Source: Larus michahellis (lineage: Eukaryota; Chordata; Aves; Charadriiformes; Laridae). Taken from it: DNA of 64,000 bases. A model generated the notes under the pieces. It worked only from the letters and a program-made list of their open reading frames with translations. It was not told the DNA's origin and made no database searches. The position numbers and the translations under genes were made by a program. Below are positions 12,901-24,202 of this stretch, in pieces; position 1 is the first letter of the stretch, and the number at the start of each line of letters is the position of its first letter. The stretch lies in assembly GCF_964199755.1 (NCBI RefSeq), contig NC_133906.1, positions 2,852,001-2,916,000 of the forward strand. Direction: 5' to 3'.

Positions 12901-15900
12901 CTCCAGTCCCTCAATCATCTTAGTTGCCCTATGCTGGACCTGCTCCAGTAGTTCCCTGTCCCTCTTGAACTGGGGAGCCCAAAACTGGATGCAGTATTCC
13001 AGTTGTGGCCTCAGCAGTGCAGAGTAGAGGGGGAGAATGACCTCCTTCGACCTACTGGCCACACTCTTCCCTGTGCAGCCCAGGATTCCATTGGCCTTTT
13101 TGGCAACAAGGGCACATCATTGGCTCATGGATAATTTACTGTCTACCAGGACCCCCAGATCCTTCTCCTCAGAAATACTTCCCAGCAGGTCCACCCCTAA
13201 CCTATACTGGTGCTTAGCATTCTTCCTCCCCAGGTGGAGGATCTTGCACTTGCTTTTGTTGAACCTCATTAGGTTCTTCTCTGCCCATTGAAGTAATGCT
13301 ACGCTTCCTCTACAGAGCCTGCAGCAGAATCAACGACACCAACCCACTTGAATCTCATCACTCTGGGTCAAAGTACTACAGCCAAATCCTCTTCCCTTGC
13401 TACAACGCCGCTAGCGTTGACCATGCGAGGTAAGTATAGAAAACTCAAATTATTGCTCGGGTAGGACCTTATCCAAGCAAAACTGGGGGCATCAGAAAGA
13501 CTGGGCTGGTCCACACCACGCTACTTATTCAGCAGGAGCGAGTTTTGGATCTCATTGAGTTTTTGCTAAAAGAGCAGCTCATCGCAGCTCCCCAAAAGCA
13601 CAGGGCTGGACACAACCATGAACCGGTTGTGGCAGCTGCAGAGAAAACCCAGGTGGCGCTTCACCAGATGATGTTTTGTGGAGGAGCTACGGGCACCCCA
13701 GCCTCCCCAGCTGACATCTCCCAAGCTCAGCCCTCACGTACTCTCTCTACATGGACTGCACAGCTTGCTAGCTGCACATCTTGACGTTTGTTTGGAGGGG
13801 AAGCCTCACCCAAACAAAGTTTTTTACCCCATGGAAACCCAACAGCTCTCCATAGCACCATTAGGAGCAGCTTCAAGAGTTAATTGTCCTTTCCCATGTT
13901 TTCTTTACCCAGATGAAAAGTCTAGTGGAAGCAGAAGCACAGCAGCTTCGTCACCTCAAGGTATTTTATCCTTTAATAGAGTAAGAATAAGTTTAAGATA
14001 ATTTCATGGCAATTAGCTTACTTGGTTCACATGGTGCGGGTTATCTAAGTCTTTATCTTGGGGTTAAGCCATGAGTAACACTCAAAAATCACGTCTGGTA
14101 TCCCTACAAGCAGTGATAAAACACAAGACCAAATGCACTTATCCTCTGCCTGGGATGAACCTGAACAGTTGAAAGACTGATCGATGCATGGGAAAAGGGA
14201 GCCCTTTTAACATCCTTTAAAAAAAAAAAATCATTTTGCTTTTGACAGTTTGCTAAGCCCAGCTTGTAAGTAAAAATTAGAGAATTCAGTAAGAGTTTTC
14301 TCAGAATGAGGGCAGAATCCAAGCGGGTGGGAAGACTGAAAATCTGACAACCGAGCTGATTCCCCATTAAAGACTCAGCCTCAAAAATCTGCAAGGGTCA
14401 AGAGAAACTGCTCTGCCTCTCCCAGCACCTCTCATATCTTCTCTAATGCAGGCAAGGTTAAAAACCCGTGGTCAGCTCTGCCTGCACAGATGTCCAACCA
14501 GCATGCCTGTGCCCAGCGAAGCCAACAGCCCTTTGCATCAGAGCAGATCGCTATTAATTATAACCCTGCTTTATATCTGAAAAACTCCATATATCTTTGG
14601 CTATAGAAATGTTGCTGATGCTTCCAAAAGCCAGGTTTCCTGTTGTGTGAGACCCAACATCGCCGAGGGACGGGGTATCTGTGCCAGGCTCAGCAAACCA
14701 CGGCTTCTGCCTGCCGCCTGTGGCTAGAAGGACAATTTCAGAACGAAACAAAGGGTTTGATGATGACTGCTGGAAAAAATCACACAGCAGTAGTCCCTGC
14801 TTCTCCAGACTCTTCTGCTACGTGTGGTTATCCGCTTCTGAACCAGTCAGATGTGTTATTTCATACATTACCCTTTTTTCTTCTGGCTTTTGGCAAAATT
14901 ACATTCTGAAACAGTGATGTTTTCCGCAAGACAGGAACCCCAGTTTCAGCTGCACGCCCTGCGGTCCACCGCAGAGTGCCAGGAGCTGTTTCACCCTCCT
15001 CCAGGCAGCACGTGCTTTTGGCCAATGCTGCTGTTGGGAAGGTGGGGATGGGAGAGGAGGAAAGATCCTACTCAACCTGCAGATGATCTGCAGAAGCTCT
15101 AAAGTATCATTTTTTAGCCTCCTGACAGGGTCTGTAGCTCTTCATTAAGGTCAAAGCAAATAATCTGGTGGTTCAACACACACCCAGGGGGGCAACAAAG
15201 GGTTTTTTCTCTGTACAAATGAAACACGCAGGCCAGCGTTAAATTTGCTTGCACAGGCATTGGCAGCAGCTGTCACAAACCCAAGAGCTTCGTACAAGCC
15301 AGTTCATCCCACTGAGAACTGGAGTCCTCGCTCGAACAAACCTCTGCGCTGCCACAGCTAGACTGCATATGGTGTACAAGTTAGCCCAACTCACACTTGC
15401 GTAATTACTTCTAGCTAACCCAAGACAGCATATCCACTAATTCCAAGGACAAGCTGACCAGTCAATCCACACCCATAATCTGCAGAATTTCTTCCCCTAA
15501 GCAGCTTCTTTCTAAAGTCTCGATGTTCATGGGCAATAGCAAATCTATAACCTTCCCGGTTCACTCCTCCAGTATCCAATTGTTGTATCTGCCCAAAAAA
15601 CTGCATCTGAGACTGCAGAGTTTATACAAGGGTATATGAATTTTGGTTCCCTGAGCTTCTATTTGGACATGGAAAATAGTATTAAAGTGTGTTTAGTGGG
15701 AAGGTTTTAGCCCAAGTATGAGTTCCATGTTTTCCCAGATATGACCAGCATTACTGGGAATCCCTTCTCCCCTCCAGCACGCCCATTAATTCTTTTGGTT
15801 ATTAGATGCCACTCAAGGACAAGACTCACATTCTGCATTTCTCTGTGCAGGTCAAGAGCCCAGGAGAAGCGAGAGTACCACAACATCAGCAGCTCCAGGT

Positions 15901-18900
15901 GCTTTCTCCTTTCTCTCTCAGAGAGATGATTACCACTAGGTATTTTATAGCCCTTTTCACAGCCAACAGCAAGGCCATCACACTGCTATCTTCAAGGCAG
16001 CGTTGTGAAGGGCTAACAAATACGCGAGGGATGCTGGCCATGCTATCTAGCCCTTGAAAAGCCTCTAAAGCTCCACAGAAGCAGCACTTTGGGGCAATCT
16101 GTTGAGCCTGGGAACGGAGGTTGTGAGTCACAGCAGGGAAGGTGCCATTATGGCAAAAGGCTGTGGGAGGCAGGACAAGCCCCCCCCTGCTGCCTGATCA
16201 GTCCTTCACCTGCCCCGCTCAGCTTCCTCACTAGGTCCCTGCAGAAAACCCTGTGGGTGTTCTCAGATTGTCAATAAAAGGGGTCACGCCAAGGCAATCT
16301 GATTCACACATAGGTCTTGGACACTTTGCTGTTAACGTTGATGGGGCTGGTGAGTGCGAGTTAGGTCCTCTAGCATTGCTAGAAATCATCCTCCCAACCT
16401 CGGAAGAAAGACTTTTATATAAAAGCTACCTTTTTCCCCTCTTATAGGCACCTCAAAACCAGCCACCCCAACGCTGGAGTCCTCTGGCTATTTGCCTGCG
16501 CCCACTCCGACAGATGATAAATCACCGCTGACGGTGGCAGCTTTTGGTAAGGTCTTGTGCAACCTGGGGAGAGGAGGGGGGGTCTATTTTGGACACCCAG
16601 CTTCAAAGGCACTTCCCTGGAGATGGCTCCACAGTTTTCTTCTTCAGCATGCCTGATCCTGGAGTTTTCAGGATCGAGGAAAAACCCTTGAGAAAAAGAC
16701 TTGTCACCAGCAGGCAATAAAGCACCTAGAAATACTCCCAGCCATGCCCAGTACACAAGGGACGGACAATTTGGAAGTCCATCACAGCTATGTCTGAGCT
16801 TGGGATCTCGTTCCCAGCACCAGTGTTTGCCCCAGCTCCATGTTAGGACAAGACCTGGGCACAAATGATCCTGTGCTATGCCTCTGTTTCGCTGATAATG
16901 TCTAGAATAAATACACTACCCGCCTGGAAGATTAGACAGGCTTTTTTTTTTCCCTGCAAACCTGTTGGGACTTCATTCCCACCCTGCCTTACTGCCTTCC
17001 CCTGAAGAGCTCACCCTGCTTGGCAGCAAGCAGCCAAGTCCTCCGCATCCATCAGACTGCGGAAGGATGGAGCAAGAGATGCCGTACCTTAACCTGGCAA
17101 TAGATTTGAAGATAGGCACGGGGCAGATTTGAGACACACTCTGCCTTGGGCTATACTGGCCCCCTTCTCCGTGAAGACAAGCAAAAAAACCCAATTTGCT
17201 CATTTCTATCACGTTATAGGAAAAAGTGTTACTTCAGAAGCATTTTTAAAAGTCAAGTGTTAATTCTGTAAGTATCGTTTCCTTATATCCTCCATGGGAA
17301 GCCAGGAGAAATCCTGAAGCAGTCTTACAGGACAAGGCTCCCCTGCAAAGAATAATTTGATTTATTGATGCCAGATGTCAGAATCAAATCCACACTCAGC
17401 CACTGGTTTATGAGACAGAGAACATCATTCACAGTCTTTAGCTTGTCTCTCCCTGTTATATTACGTATTTATCTGAGTTTATACACCTTTAGGATAAGAT
17501 TTACCAACTGTAGTAGGGACATATTGACTTCAGTCAATCCCCAGTGTAATCAGCTGACTTCTGCCCTCCTGGCGCTGACTTACCAATTAAGTATTTATTC
17601 ATTAGAAGCCCTCAGAGGCTAAAACTCAGGAAGATAAGCCATTCGCTCCAGTGACTTCTTACTTCTCTGACTATTATGCTCATTTTAATGAAAATATTGA
17701 TTTCCTAACCAAGTTTTGATGACAGTCAAAGTCTCTCCGCTACCCCAGAAGCCGAGGACAGGCACGATGTTATATCAATCACAGACAGTTCTTTCCTCCA
17801 TCCCCAGGTGTCATCAGCTTCATAGTTATCCTGATAGTGGTCGTGATCATTCTGGTCAGCGTGGTCAGCCTGAGGTTCAAGTGTAACCGCTCAAAGGACT
17901 CAGAAGGTATTTTCCTTGGGGCAATCTGTCTTTCCCTAATGAAAAAGTCATCCACTTCCACGTGGATTTAGCAATTCCTAAAAGATGCTTTTAAAGAGCT
18001 TACGCGGTGGGGAGGTTTGGAAGCCAAGCTGGAGCGCAGATTCCGCAGTTAGGAATGTAGTGTGACCACCTCTTTAGAGCCCCAGCCCAGACCCTCCCAC
18101 ACAAGGAAACACTCCAAAGTTAAATGTGCAGATTTCCAGAGCTGGGCAGCTCTTCCAGCAAAAGTCATGGACTTCGACACTCCTCTTCCTCAGGAATCCC
18201 ATTTCCCGCTAGACAGTGCCCGCTAGAGGGCAAGGCTGCTCTACAGCAAGCCGGTACCTGCCAAAAGACCGAAGGATGTTCGTGACTAGAGACAGCAAAG
18301 CATCCAGTCCTGCCCCTACGTCACACTAGTTGAAGAATTTTCTCTCATCAGCTCTCGAGTATCCCTCGCGGTGTCTCTAATCTCGTTTGGATTTCATTTG
18401 TAACCCTGTACAACGCAATTCTGAATATAGCTGACTTATTGCTTGGCTGTGATGTTTTCTCACCTCTACATCACCAACTGCCTTTCTCCCTGCAGACAAA
18501 CAGAAGCCAGGGACCTCCATGGTATCGGAGAGGTAAGGCTGCTCACGCTATTCACATCCTATTGAAATTGCTTATTCCAGAACTAATTTTAGCAAGGAAA
18601 AGAGGCTGCTTTGGTTATTTCAGGTGGAAGGAAGCATTTCAAGACACATTTGAGACAGGTAAACAAACAAAATGAGCACTGATAGCACCTCATCCTCTGC
18701 CTGATGGAGGCAAAGGTTGAAGTTCAATATTTAGGGGCCTCGTTTCAACGCTGCAGTGACATCTGTGAAGACGCACCACCTTCCAAAAGCAGTTTGCTTG
18801 TCTTTCTTTGCCTAGATACAGACTTGAGGTTTCTGGATCTCAAAGCAGCCTCAGTGAGGTGAGATCAGGTGCCCAAAAATATCTCCCGTAATACCTACTA

Positions 18901-20528
18901 CTGTTATCTAGCAAGAGCAGGATAAGGGGGCCCCAATCCAGAGACCTTCAGAAGAGAAGCACCAAGGTCCATCTGAATGCATCTGGATGCATTCCATCTA
19001 GATGGTCCATCTGAAGCCCATGGTCCATCACTGCTACCCAAGAAGAGAGGCTGCACGTGGGAAAGCAGCATAAAACAAGAGCCGGAAGGGACCAAAACAC
19101 GTTGCTCCTATTTTTCCATCTGACAGTTTCCTACCAAAGTAATAAACCCCAGTTTGGAAAGAGGGAAAGGACACAGGGAGCAAAGTCCCTAAGTATTTAG
19201 GTGCCAAATTTGCATCACCGTGAATGGTTCACAAAAACCCTTAGTGATCGTGATCTGAGTGATCTCCAGCCACCAAGGCAGGACATGTCAGAGCAGAGCA
19301 CTGTGCCCCGAGGCACCCTAATCCCCAAAGTCATCCAGTCTCCATTGGCACTAAATGCATATCCCAGCCCTCAGGGTAGGGAGAAAGGGGAATTCCACCT
19401 TCCTAACACTGGTAACTCTCACTCTTTAGAGCGGCGCTGGCAATACACGAGCAGCGGCATGGGATGTAAAAATATCCAGGGCTCCTTTCGTACGACAAAT
19501 AAACTGATGGGCATAGGACAGAGGGACACGGTAATGTTTCCTTTTGTCCCAGTTCTGCAGGGCTAGAAGGTAATTCAGTCACTGGGAACGAGATCCAAAC
19601 TGCTCCTTGGTTCTGCCCACAATAGCAATGCAGGTGACAACGGTGATTCCTGTCGGGCAAACCATTTAAATGCACTTCTCCTTTCCCCAGAGACCTCCCA
19701 ACCTGTGTTGAGACCGGGCATGGGCACTAAGGATGGGCCTGAACCAGGACAGCAGCTCCAAGGGCTGGTCATCCCTGGTCCCAGCCAGCTGGCAGCCCTG
19801 CCTGTTAGCCTCCAGTTGTGTGCAAAGAAACTCCCTTATCTCCTTTTCCAGAGTAGTTAATACGGCCTTCTCTTCTTGACAGCTGCTCAGCAGGCACAAG
19901 CCAGAAGGATAACAGCATCACTCTGATCTCCATGAAGAACATCAACATGAACAACAGCATGATTTACCCACCATCAGAAAAGGTTTCCCTTTTAAGCCTC
20001 ACCTTTTAGAGTTAGCTGGGGATTACTTATCTTGCTGGATAAGAGCATGCCTTTGATCCTTATTCCTTCAGAAAGATAATAAAAACCAGCTGCCATCAAA
20101 CTCCCAGAGGTCCAAACTGGTTCCTGTGAGCCTGGTGAAAAGTTTGGATGCCCATCTCAGGTTTATCAAACCTGCCTGAGCTCAAGGCATCACGTCTACC
20201 TCATGTATACAGGTGCCATCAGCCAGGGCCAGCCAGCAGAGCTGGAGTGGTTTGTCACTAAACGAAGAGGTCAATAAGCCAACCTTTGTGAAGTCGAGGT
20301 CTCCCCTCTAGTCCAAGTTCACCACACCCCTGCTCCGTAGGTGATATCGGAGCACATTCCCATCAGTACTCTCAGATCCCTCCCACACCAGTACTTCACA
20401 TCATTTTAAGCTGTTTTAAAGCTAAACTAGCACTGGGACTGGTTGAAGTTAGTTGCTTAACTTCTTCTGCCAGCCCAAAGAGGCTGCTGCTGATGCACCA
20501 TGTTTTCTTCCTTTTGCAGGTGCTATGA
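9901..20528 (+). CDS. ECSCR: ECSCR, endothelial cell-specific chemotaxis regulator (5' end not found)
   Basis: Single-pass membrane protein of endothelium; the mammalian protein affects chemotaxis, filopodia and angiogenic signalling. Ten exons join in phase: 9901-9942, 10480-10530, 13316-13429, 13913-13960, 15851-15898, 16448-16546, 17808-17906, 18496-18532, 19883-19982 and 20520-20528 (stop 20526-20528). The first five encode a Ser/Thr-rich mucin-like ectodomain. Exon 16448 ends in LTVAAF, and exon 17808 encodes the transmembrane helix ([19 protein letters not shown]) followed by SLRFKC. Exon 19883 encodes the conserved tail [14 protein letters not shown], and the last exon adds only V-L-stop. 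All exons from 9901 to 17808 are symmetrical phase 1-1; 18496 ends in phase 2. About 215 residues are visible, already more than the human protein of about 205, without the signal-peptide exon, which I could not find. A polyadenylation signal lies near 20823. The identity is firm from the transmembrane and tail motifs; the outer mucin exons rest on phase and composition. Confidence 0.9.
10540..10665 (-). repeat. CR1 LINE fragment in ECSCR intron
   Basis: Starts with the inverted CR1 tail (atagaatagaatcatagaat), then gttggaagggacttttaag and atcatcgagtccaaccatc. It is a different CR1 subfamily from the copies at 4.5, 23.4 and 39.5 kb. It begins nine bases after the donor of the exon ending at 10530. 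Confidence 0.9.
12472..13290 (-). repeat. CR1 LINE copy in ECSCR intron
   Basis: Begins with four copies of the 9-base tail unit (aatcacaga) and extends about 820 bases. The minus strand encodes the end of CR1 ORF2, with [20 protein letters not shown] and a C-terminal [11 protein letters not shown], open over about 160 codons. It ends roughly 25 bases before the acceptor of the exon at 13316. Confidence 0.95.
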
Positions 20529-20860
20529 AGCCAAGGACCCGGAGCTTGAAGCTGACTCGTGACAATCAGCAGTGACTACCTAGGTTCTTTTTTTCAACCT
20601 TGGGGAAGAGCGAGGGTGGACTTTATATATAAATTATTACGTCCTTTCTGATCAATACATTTACAGTAGCATCCCACATAGCTTCCTCGCCTGGGGCCTA
20701 AGGGCTTTCTCCAGTTACAGCCTGCCATGCTCAATGGTTGATATCTAACTCTATTTTTTATATGCCTTCAAAGCCTCAGATTATTCCAGCAGCAAGAAGC
20801 ACCGAGGAACCATCTACTTCGCTAATAAACTGCTGCCTTGGATTAATGGCCTTTATAGTC
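20529..20860 (+). other. ECSCR: ECSCR 3' untranslated region
   Basis: Follows the stop at 20526-20528. An AATAAA signal at about 20824 (ctaataaactgctg) with a GT-rich stretch after it suggests cleavage near 20845-20860. Confidence 0.7.
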
Positions 20861-20924
20861 TGCGCGAGCCACGTACAGGCTCGTTAATCAGTACAGCGCC
20901 ACACTGAGTCAAACCCCTGCATTA

Positions 20925-21165
20925 GAAGAGCACGGTCTGAAGCTGACGGCCTCATGGGACGCAAATGGCCAAGTGCTAGGTCAAATCCCAGCACCATTGC
21001 TCCAAGTCCCTTATCCTCGGTGTCCTCATTGTCCCCGCAGCGGTGGGGATGACCATATCCACCTACCTCACAGGGTTGTTGTGAGGCTATGTTAATCAAC
21101 GTCTGTAAAGCATTTGGAGATCCATGAATTAAAGGTGCTGCTGAAATGCAAATTGCCATCGTAAA
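20925..21165. repeat. MIR-like ancient SINE remnant
   Basis: The stretch at 21055-21120 (acctacctcacagggttgtt, then gtgaggc and gtaaagcatttggagatcc) matches the remembered 3' part of MIR-family SINEs. The bases before it (aagtgctaggtcaaatccca, ctcggtgtcctcattgtcc) fit the degenerate core. Orientation plus if so. A library comparison is needed for a family name. Confidence 0.55.
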
Positions 21166-21649
21166 TACTTCATTATTAATAACTGAGCTTCAGGCAGGCA
21201 GACGGCTATCTTCCCACAGGTCCAACACGCTCACAGAAGACTCAAGTGTAAAGAACAAGGTCTCTGCATAGACAGGGTTTTATCTGAGTGCAAAAAAGGA
21301 GTGGCCACAAGAAAAATGCTGAGCTACTTTAGCTTCGGAAGTGCGGCAGCCCAGTTTTTCTGGCAGAGTATCCATCTTCTGTACCACCGCTTTGCCAGAG
21401 CTTTCCAATAGACCAGAAAAGCAGATGCCCCTCCCAGTCCAGACAGAGCACCCACCTTACGGCAGCACCAAGAGCCACCAGTGCACCCTTGAGTGGCCAC
21501 AATAAGGAGAACAGTCCTCTGTTAGACTCCACGGTGCATCAGCTCATGTTAGGAGCCAGCTGGTTCACAACCCGAGCCAGCTCAGCCCCAGCTGCCAGCC
21601 ACTTCTACCGCCTACAGCAAAATAGATCCTTATAAGCCGAGTGACAAAG

Positions 21650-22008
21650 GATGATGGAGATGTCAATACTTATCCATACTTATCAATATCTAAGGGGTGG
21701 GTGTCAAGAGAACAGGGCCAGACTCTTTTCGGTGGTGCCCAGGGACAGGACAAGGGGCAACGGGCACAAACTGGAACACGGGAAATTCCATCCCAACATG
21801 AGGAAAAGCTTCTTTCCTGTGAGGGTGGCAGAGCCCTGGCACAGGCTGCCCAGAGAGGGCGTGGAGTCTCCTGCTCTGGAGACATTCCAAACCCGCCTGG
21901 ATGTGTTCCTGTCCAACCTGCTCTGCGTGACCCTGCTTTGGCAGGGGGTTGGACTAGATGTTTCCCAGAGGTCCCTTCCAACCCCTGCCAGTCTGTGATT
22001 CTGTCATA
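21650..22008 (+). repeat. CR1 LINE 3' fragment
   Basis: Plus-orientation CR1 end with the ORF2 tail ([20 protein letters not shown] type) and the terminal ggttggactagatg... ccagtctgtgattctgtc. Lies between ECSCR and DNAJC18. Confidence 0.93.
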
Positions 22009-23391
22009 CCCAACTTCCACACGACCATAAGAGAAATGATGCGCTGTTGGGTATTTCTGGAGGTCTCAACTGCTTTATTCGGCAGCATAATGTACTAAAT
22101 CACTAATTCTGCAACTATATTTACCTCTGCCCATCTTCACCATGACTCCTGCCGGCAAGCTTCGCCAGCTCCAGAGTCAACACAGACCTCCAGAGCACCT
22201 CGTCCACCCAGCAGCAGTACGCCGAGATACCGCCTTCTCCTAACGTGAGCATCGACGTCCATCAACCCTGAAGGTAAACTGCGAAGTTAAGGAAAAAAAG
22301 ATCTAGCCAAGCACTCAAAATAGGTAGCACTGCACACAATCCCCTGCACAGTTTGATGAAACATAATAATTTAGCTTGATTTAATTTAATAGGATGGATA
22401 AGAGATGTTTACTGGAACGCGCAGTGCTAGAAGTAGCTGTGCTTTGCAGCTGGCAATTAAGCATTCAGCAAAATAAATGCAACGCTTGCACAACTCCTGC
22501 TAAGATCCCAACACAATTTCTGTCTTTCACGTACACACCAGGTAGTTTGATGGGGTATTTTTTAAAGAAATGAAGCCGTTCTGGTAAAATTCCTGGAAAG
22601 TAAAATGACATCACCCCGCTTGCCCAGCCTCCACCAGACTGGTGAGCTTGCTCAAGCACAAGATCCCAGGTGATTCTTAGGTAGGTGGATCCAGACTGCT
22701 CCAGATCTGAGACCTGTGACTTGGTGAATGGAGCCTCACAAGTAGGGGTTTAGCCCCAGGAAGACACCACAAAGGCACAGGTAAGCACCTGTGGTATCAG
22801 ACACTTCAGTAACTGTCAGGCTTTAACTAACCTCCCCTCCACAACAGCCTCTGAAAGGTGTCCCCATGCTTAATTTTCCATCCTGTGCACTCCTTCTTCC
22901 CACAGACTCTTGAGGGTCTTGACAAATAACCCAAGCCTGCTCCGCCCTAAAACTGATCCACATCCAAAAGCAAACTTCCAACTTTGACCTTGTTCAAAAG
23001 AAACAATGAATAAGAAGTAAACAATAGAAGTGATGCAGCCCCTAACTTCCAGTCGCTGCTGCTCACATGAAAGGAGAAGTCTTCTCCAAGCTGCTGTGCT
23101 CCTACAAAGCAGGCTGGTGGAAGACACCAGCTCTCTCACACCACGACTCCACTCGCACAGCTCATTAGCACAGCTTTAATTGGCACGTGGGATGAGGGGA
23201 AGCAATGCATGGAAGGAGCTGCAGGACAAGCGCGTGAGGGGTTTCCAACCAAAGGCTGATCAGAAGGTGTGGAGCTGGCATTCCTCCGGGCTCCTCTCAG
23301 TCTCAACACAACGACTCAAGACCATCTCCCATGGCCCCGCCAAGCCACCAGCGCTGCCAGGAAGGACCCTGCAGCGCCGAGAGGGCGATGT
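22009..23391. other. Intergenic between ECSCR and DNAJC18; nothing recognised
   Basis: About 1.4 kb of ordinary sequence between two oppositely oriented CR1 copies. No exon, RNA gene or clear regulatory block seen. Confidence 0.6.
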
Positions 23392-23895
23392 CATAGAATG
23401 GTTTGGGTTGGAAGGCACCTTAAAGCTCATCTCGTTCCAACCCCCTGCCCTGGGCAGGGACACCTCCCACCAGCCCAGGTTGCTCCAAGCCCCGGCCAAC
23501 CTGCCCTTGAACCCCTCCAGGGATGGGGCAGCCACAGCTTCTCTGGGCAACCTGGGCCAGGGGCTCACCACCCTCACAGCAAACAATTTCTGCCTCACAT
23601 CTCCTCTAAATCTCCCCTCTTCCAGTTTAAAGCCATTCCCCCTCGTCCCATGGCTCCCCTCCCTGATCCAGAGTCCCTCCCCAGCTTTCCTGGAGCCCCT
23701 TTAGGGCCTGGAAGGGGCTGGAAGGTCTCCCCGGAGCCTTCTCTTCTCCAGGCTGAACCCCCCCAGCTCTCTCAGCCTGTCCCCACAGCAGAGGGGCTCC
23801 AGCCCTCCCAGCATCTCCGGGGCCTCCTCTGGCCCCGCTCCAACAGCTCCGCGTCCTCCTGCTGTTGGTGCCCCAGAGCTGGAGGCAGGACACTG
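23392..23895 (-). repeat. CR1 LINE copy, minus orientation
   Basis: Inverted CR1 tail at 23392, then the same block sequence as the copies at 4.5 kb and 39.5 kb (for example agcaaacaatttctgcctc). It ends about 20 bases before the palindrome at 23915. Confidence 0.94.
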
Positions 23896-23914
23896 GGCTG
23901 TGGCAGTCCCCACA

Positions 23915-24018
23915 CACGGGCAGCTTCCTGAGGGGAGCGGGTGACGGGGAGGTGGCGGGAGCACCGCGGTGCTCCCGCCACCTCCCCGTCACCCGCTCCC
24001 CTCAGGAAGCTGCCTGTG
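23915..24018. repeat. Spacer-free inverted repeat (palindrome), 52 bp arms
   Basis: The two halves meet at CCG|CGG between 23966 and 23967. Reading outward, all base pairs match for 48 positions (23919-23966 against 23967-24014). There is one mismatch (23918/24015), then three more pairs. It lies between the end of a minus-strand CR1 copy and the CRE of the DNAJC18 promoter; the right arm overlaps the first two bases of the CRE. Confidence 0.97.
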
Positions 24019-24202
24019 ACGTCATCCCTCTTCACTATGTCGTCACAAGCGCGGCGCCCGCTGGGCACTGTAGTCCTCGCGGGGGGACTCCCCTACCCAC
24101 AAGCCCCCGCGCGGCGCGACATGGTGGAGCGGGCGATGCGGGGCGGCGGGCGGTGAGGGGGCGGGGGGGGCTGCCCCGGGGGCCGCCGCCGCCGCCGCCG
24201 CC
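23925..24202 (+). promoter_or_regulatory. DNAJC18: CpG-island promoter and 5'UTR of DNAJC18
   Basis: GC- and CpG-rich DNA just before the DNAJC18 start. A perfect cAMP-response element TGACGTCA is at 24017-24024, with a half CRE (cgtcac) about 20 bases on. The sequence ctgggcactgtagtcc (24061-24076) read in reverse resembles a ZNF143/SBS site (ACTACAnnnCCCAG). No TATA box is seen, as is usual for housekeeping promoters. The (gcc)n tract at 24182-24202 runs into the start codon. The transcription start is not determined. Confidence 0.65.
24121..24156 (+). other. Upstream open reading frame in the DNAJC18 5'UTR
   Basis: ATG at 24121 with G at -3 and G at +4 opens an 11-codon frame (MVERAMRGGGR) closed by TGA at 24154-24156, 46 bases before the main ATG. 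If the transcript starts upstream of it, this uORF is in strong context and could lower or condition DNAJC18 translation. The start of transcription is unknown, so this is a conditional call. Confidence 0.4.

Noticed and set aside
12571-13062. 163-codon open frame encoding reverse-transcriptase tail
   Set aside because: Not a host gene: it is the C-terminal end of CR1 ORF2 in a truncated copy.
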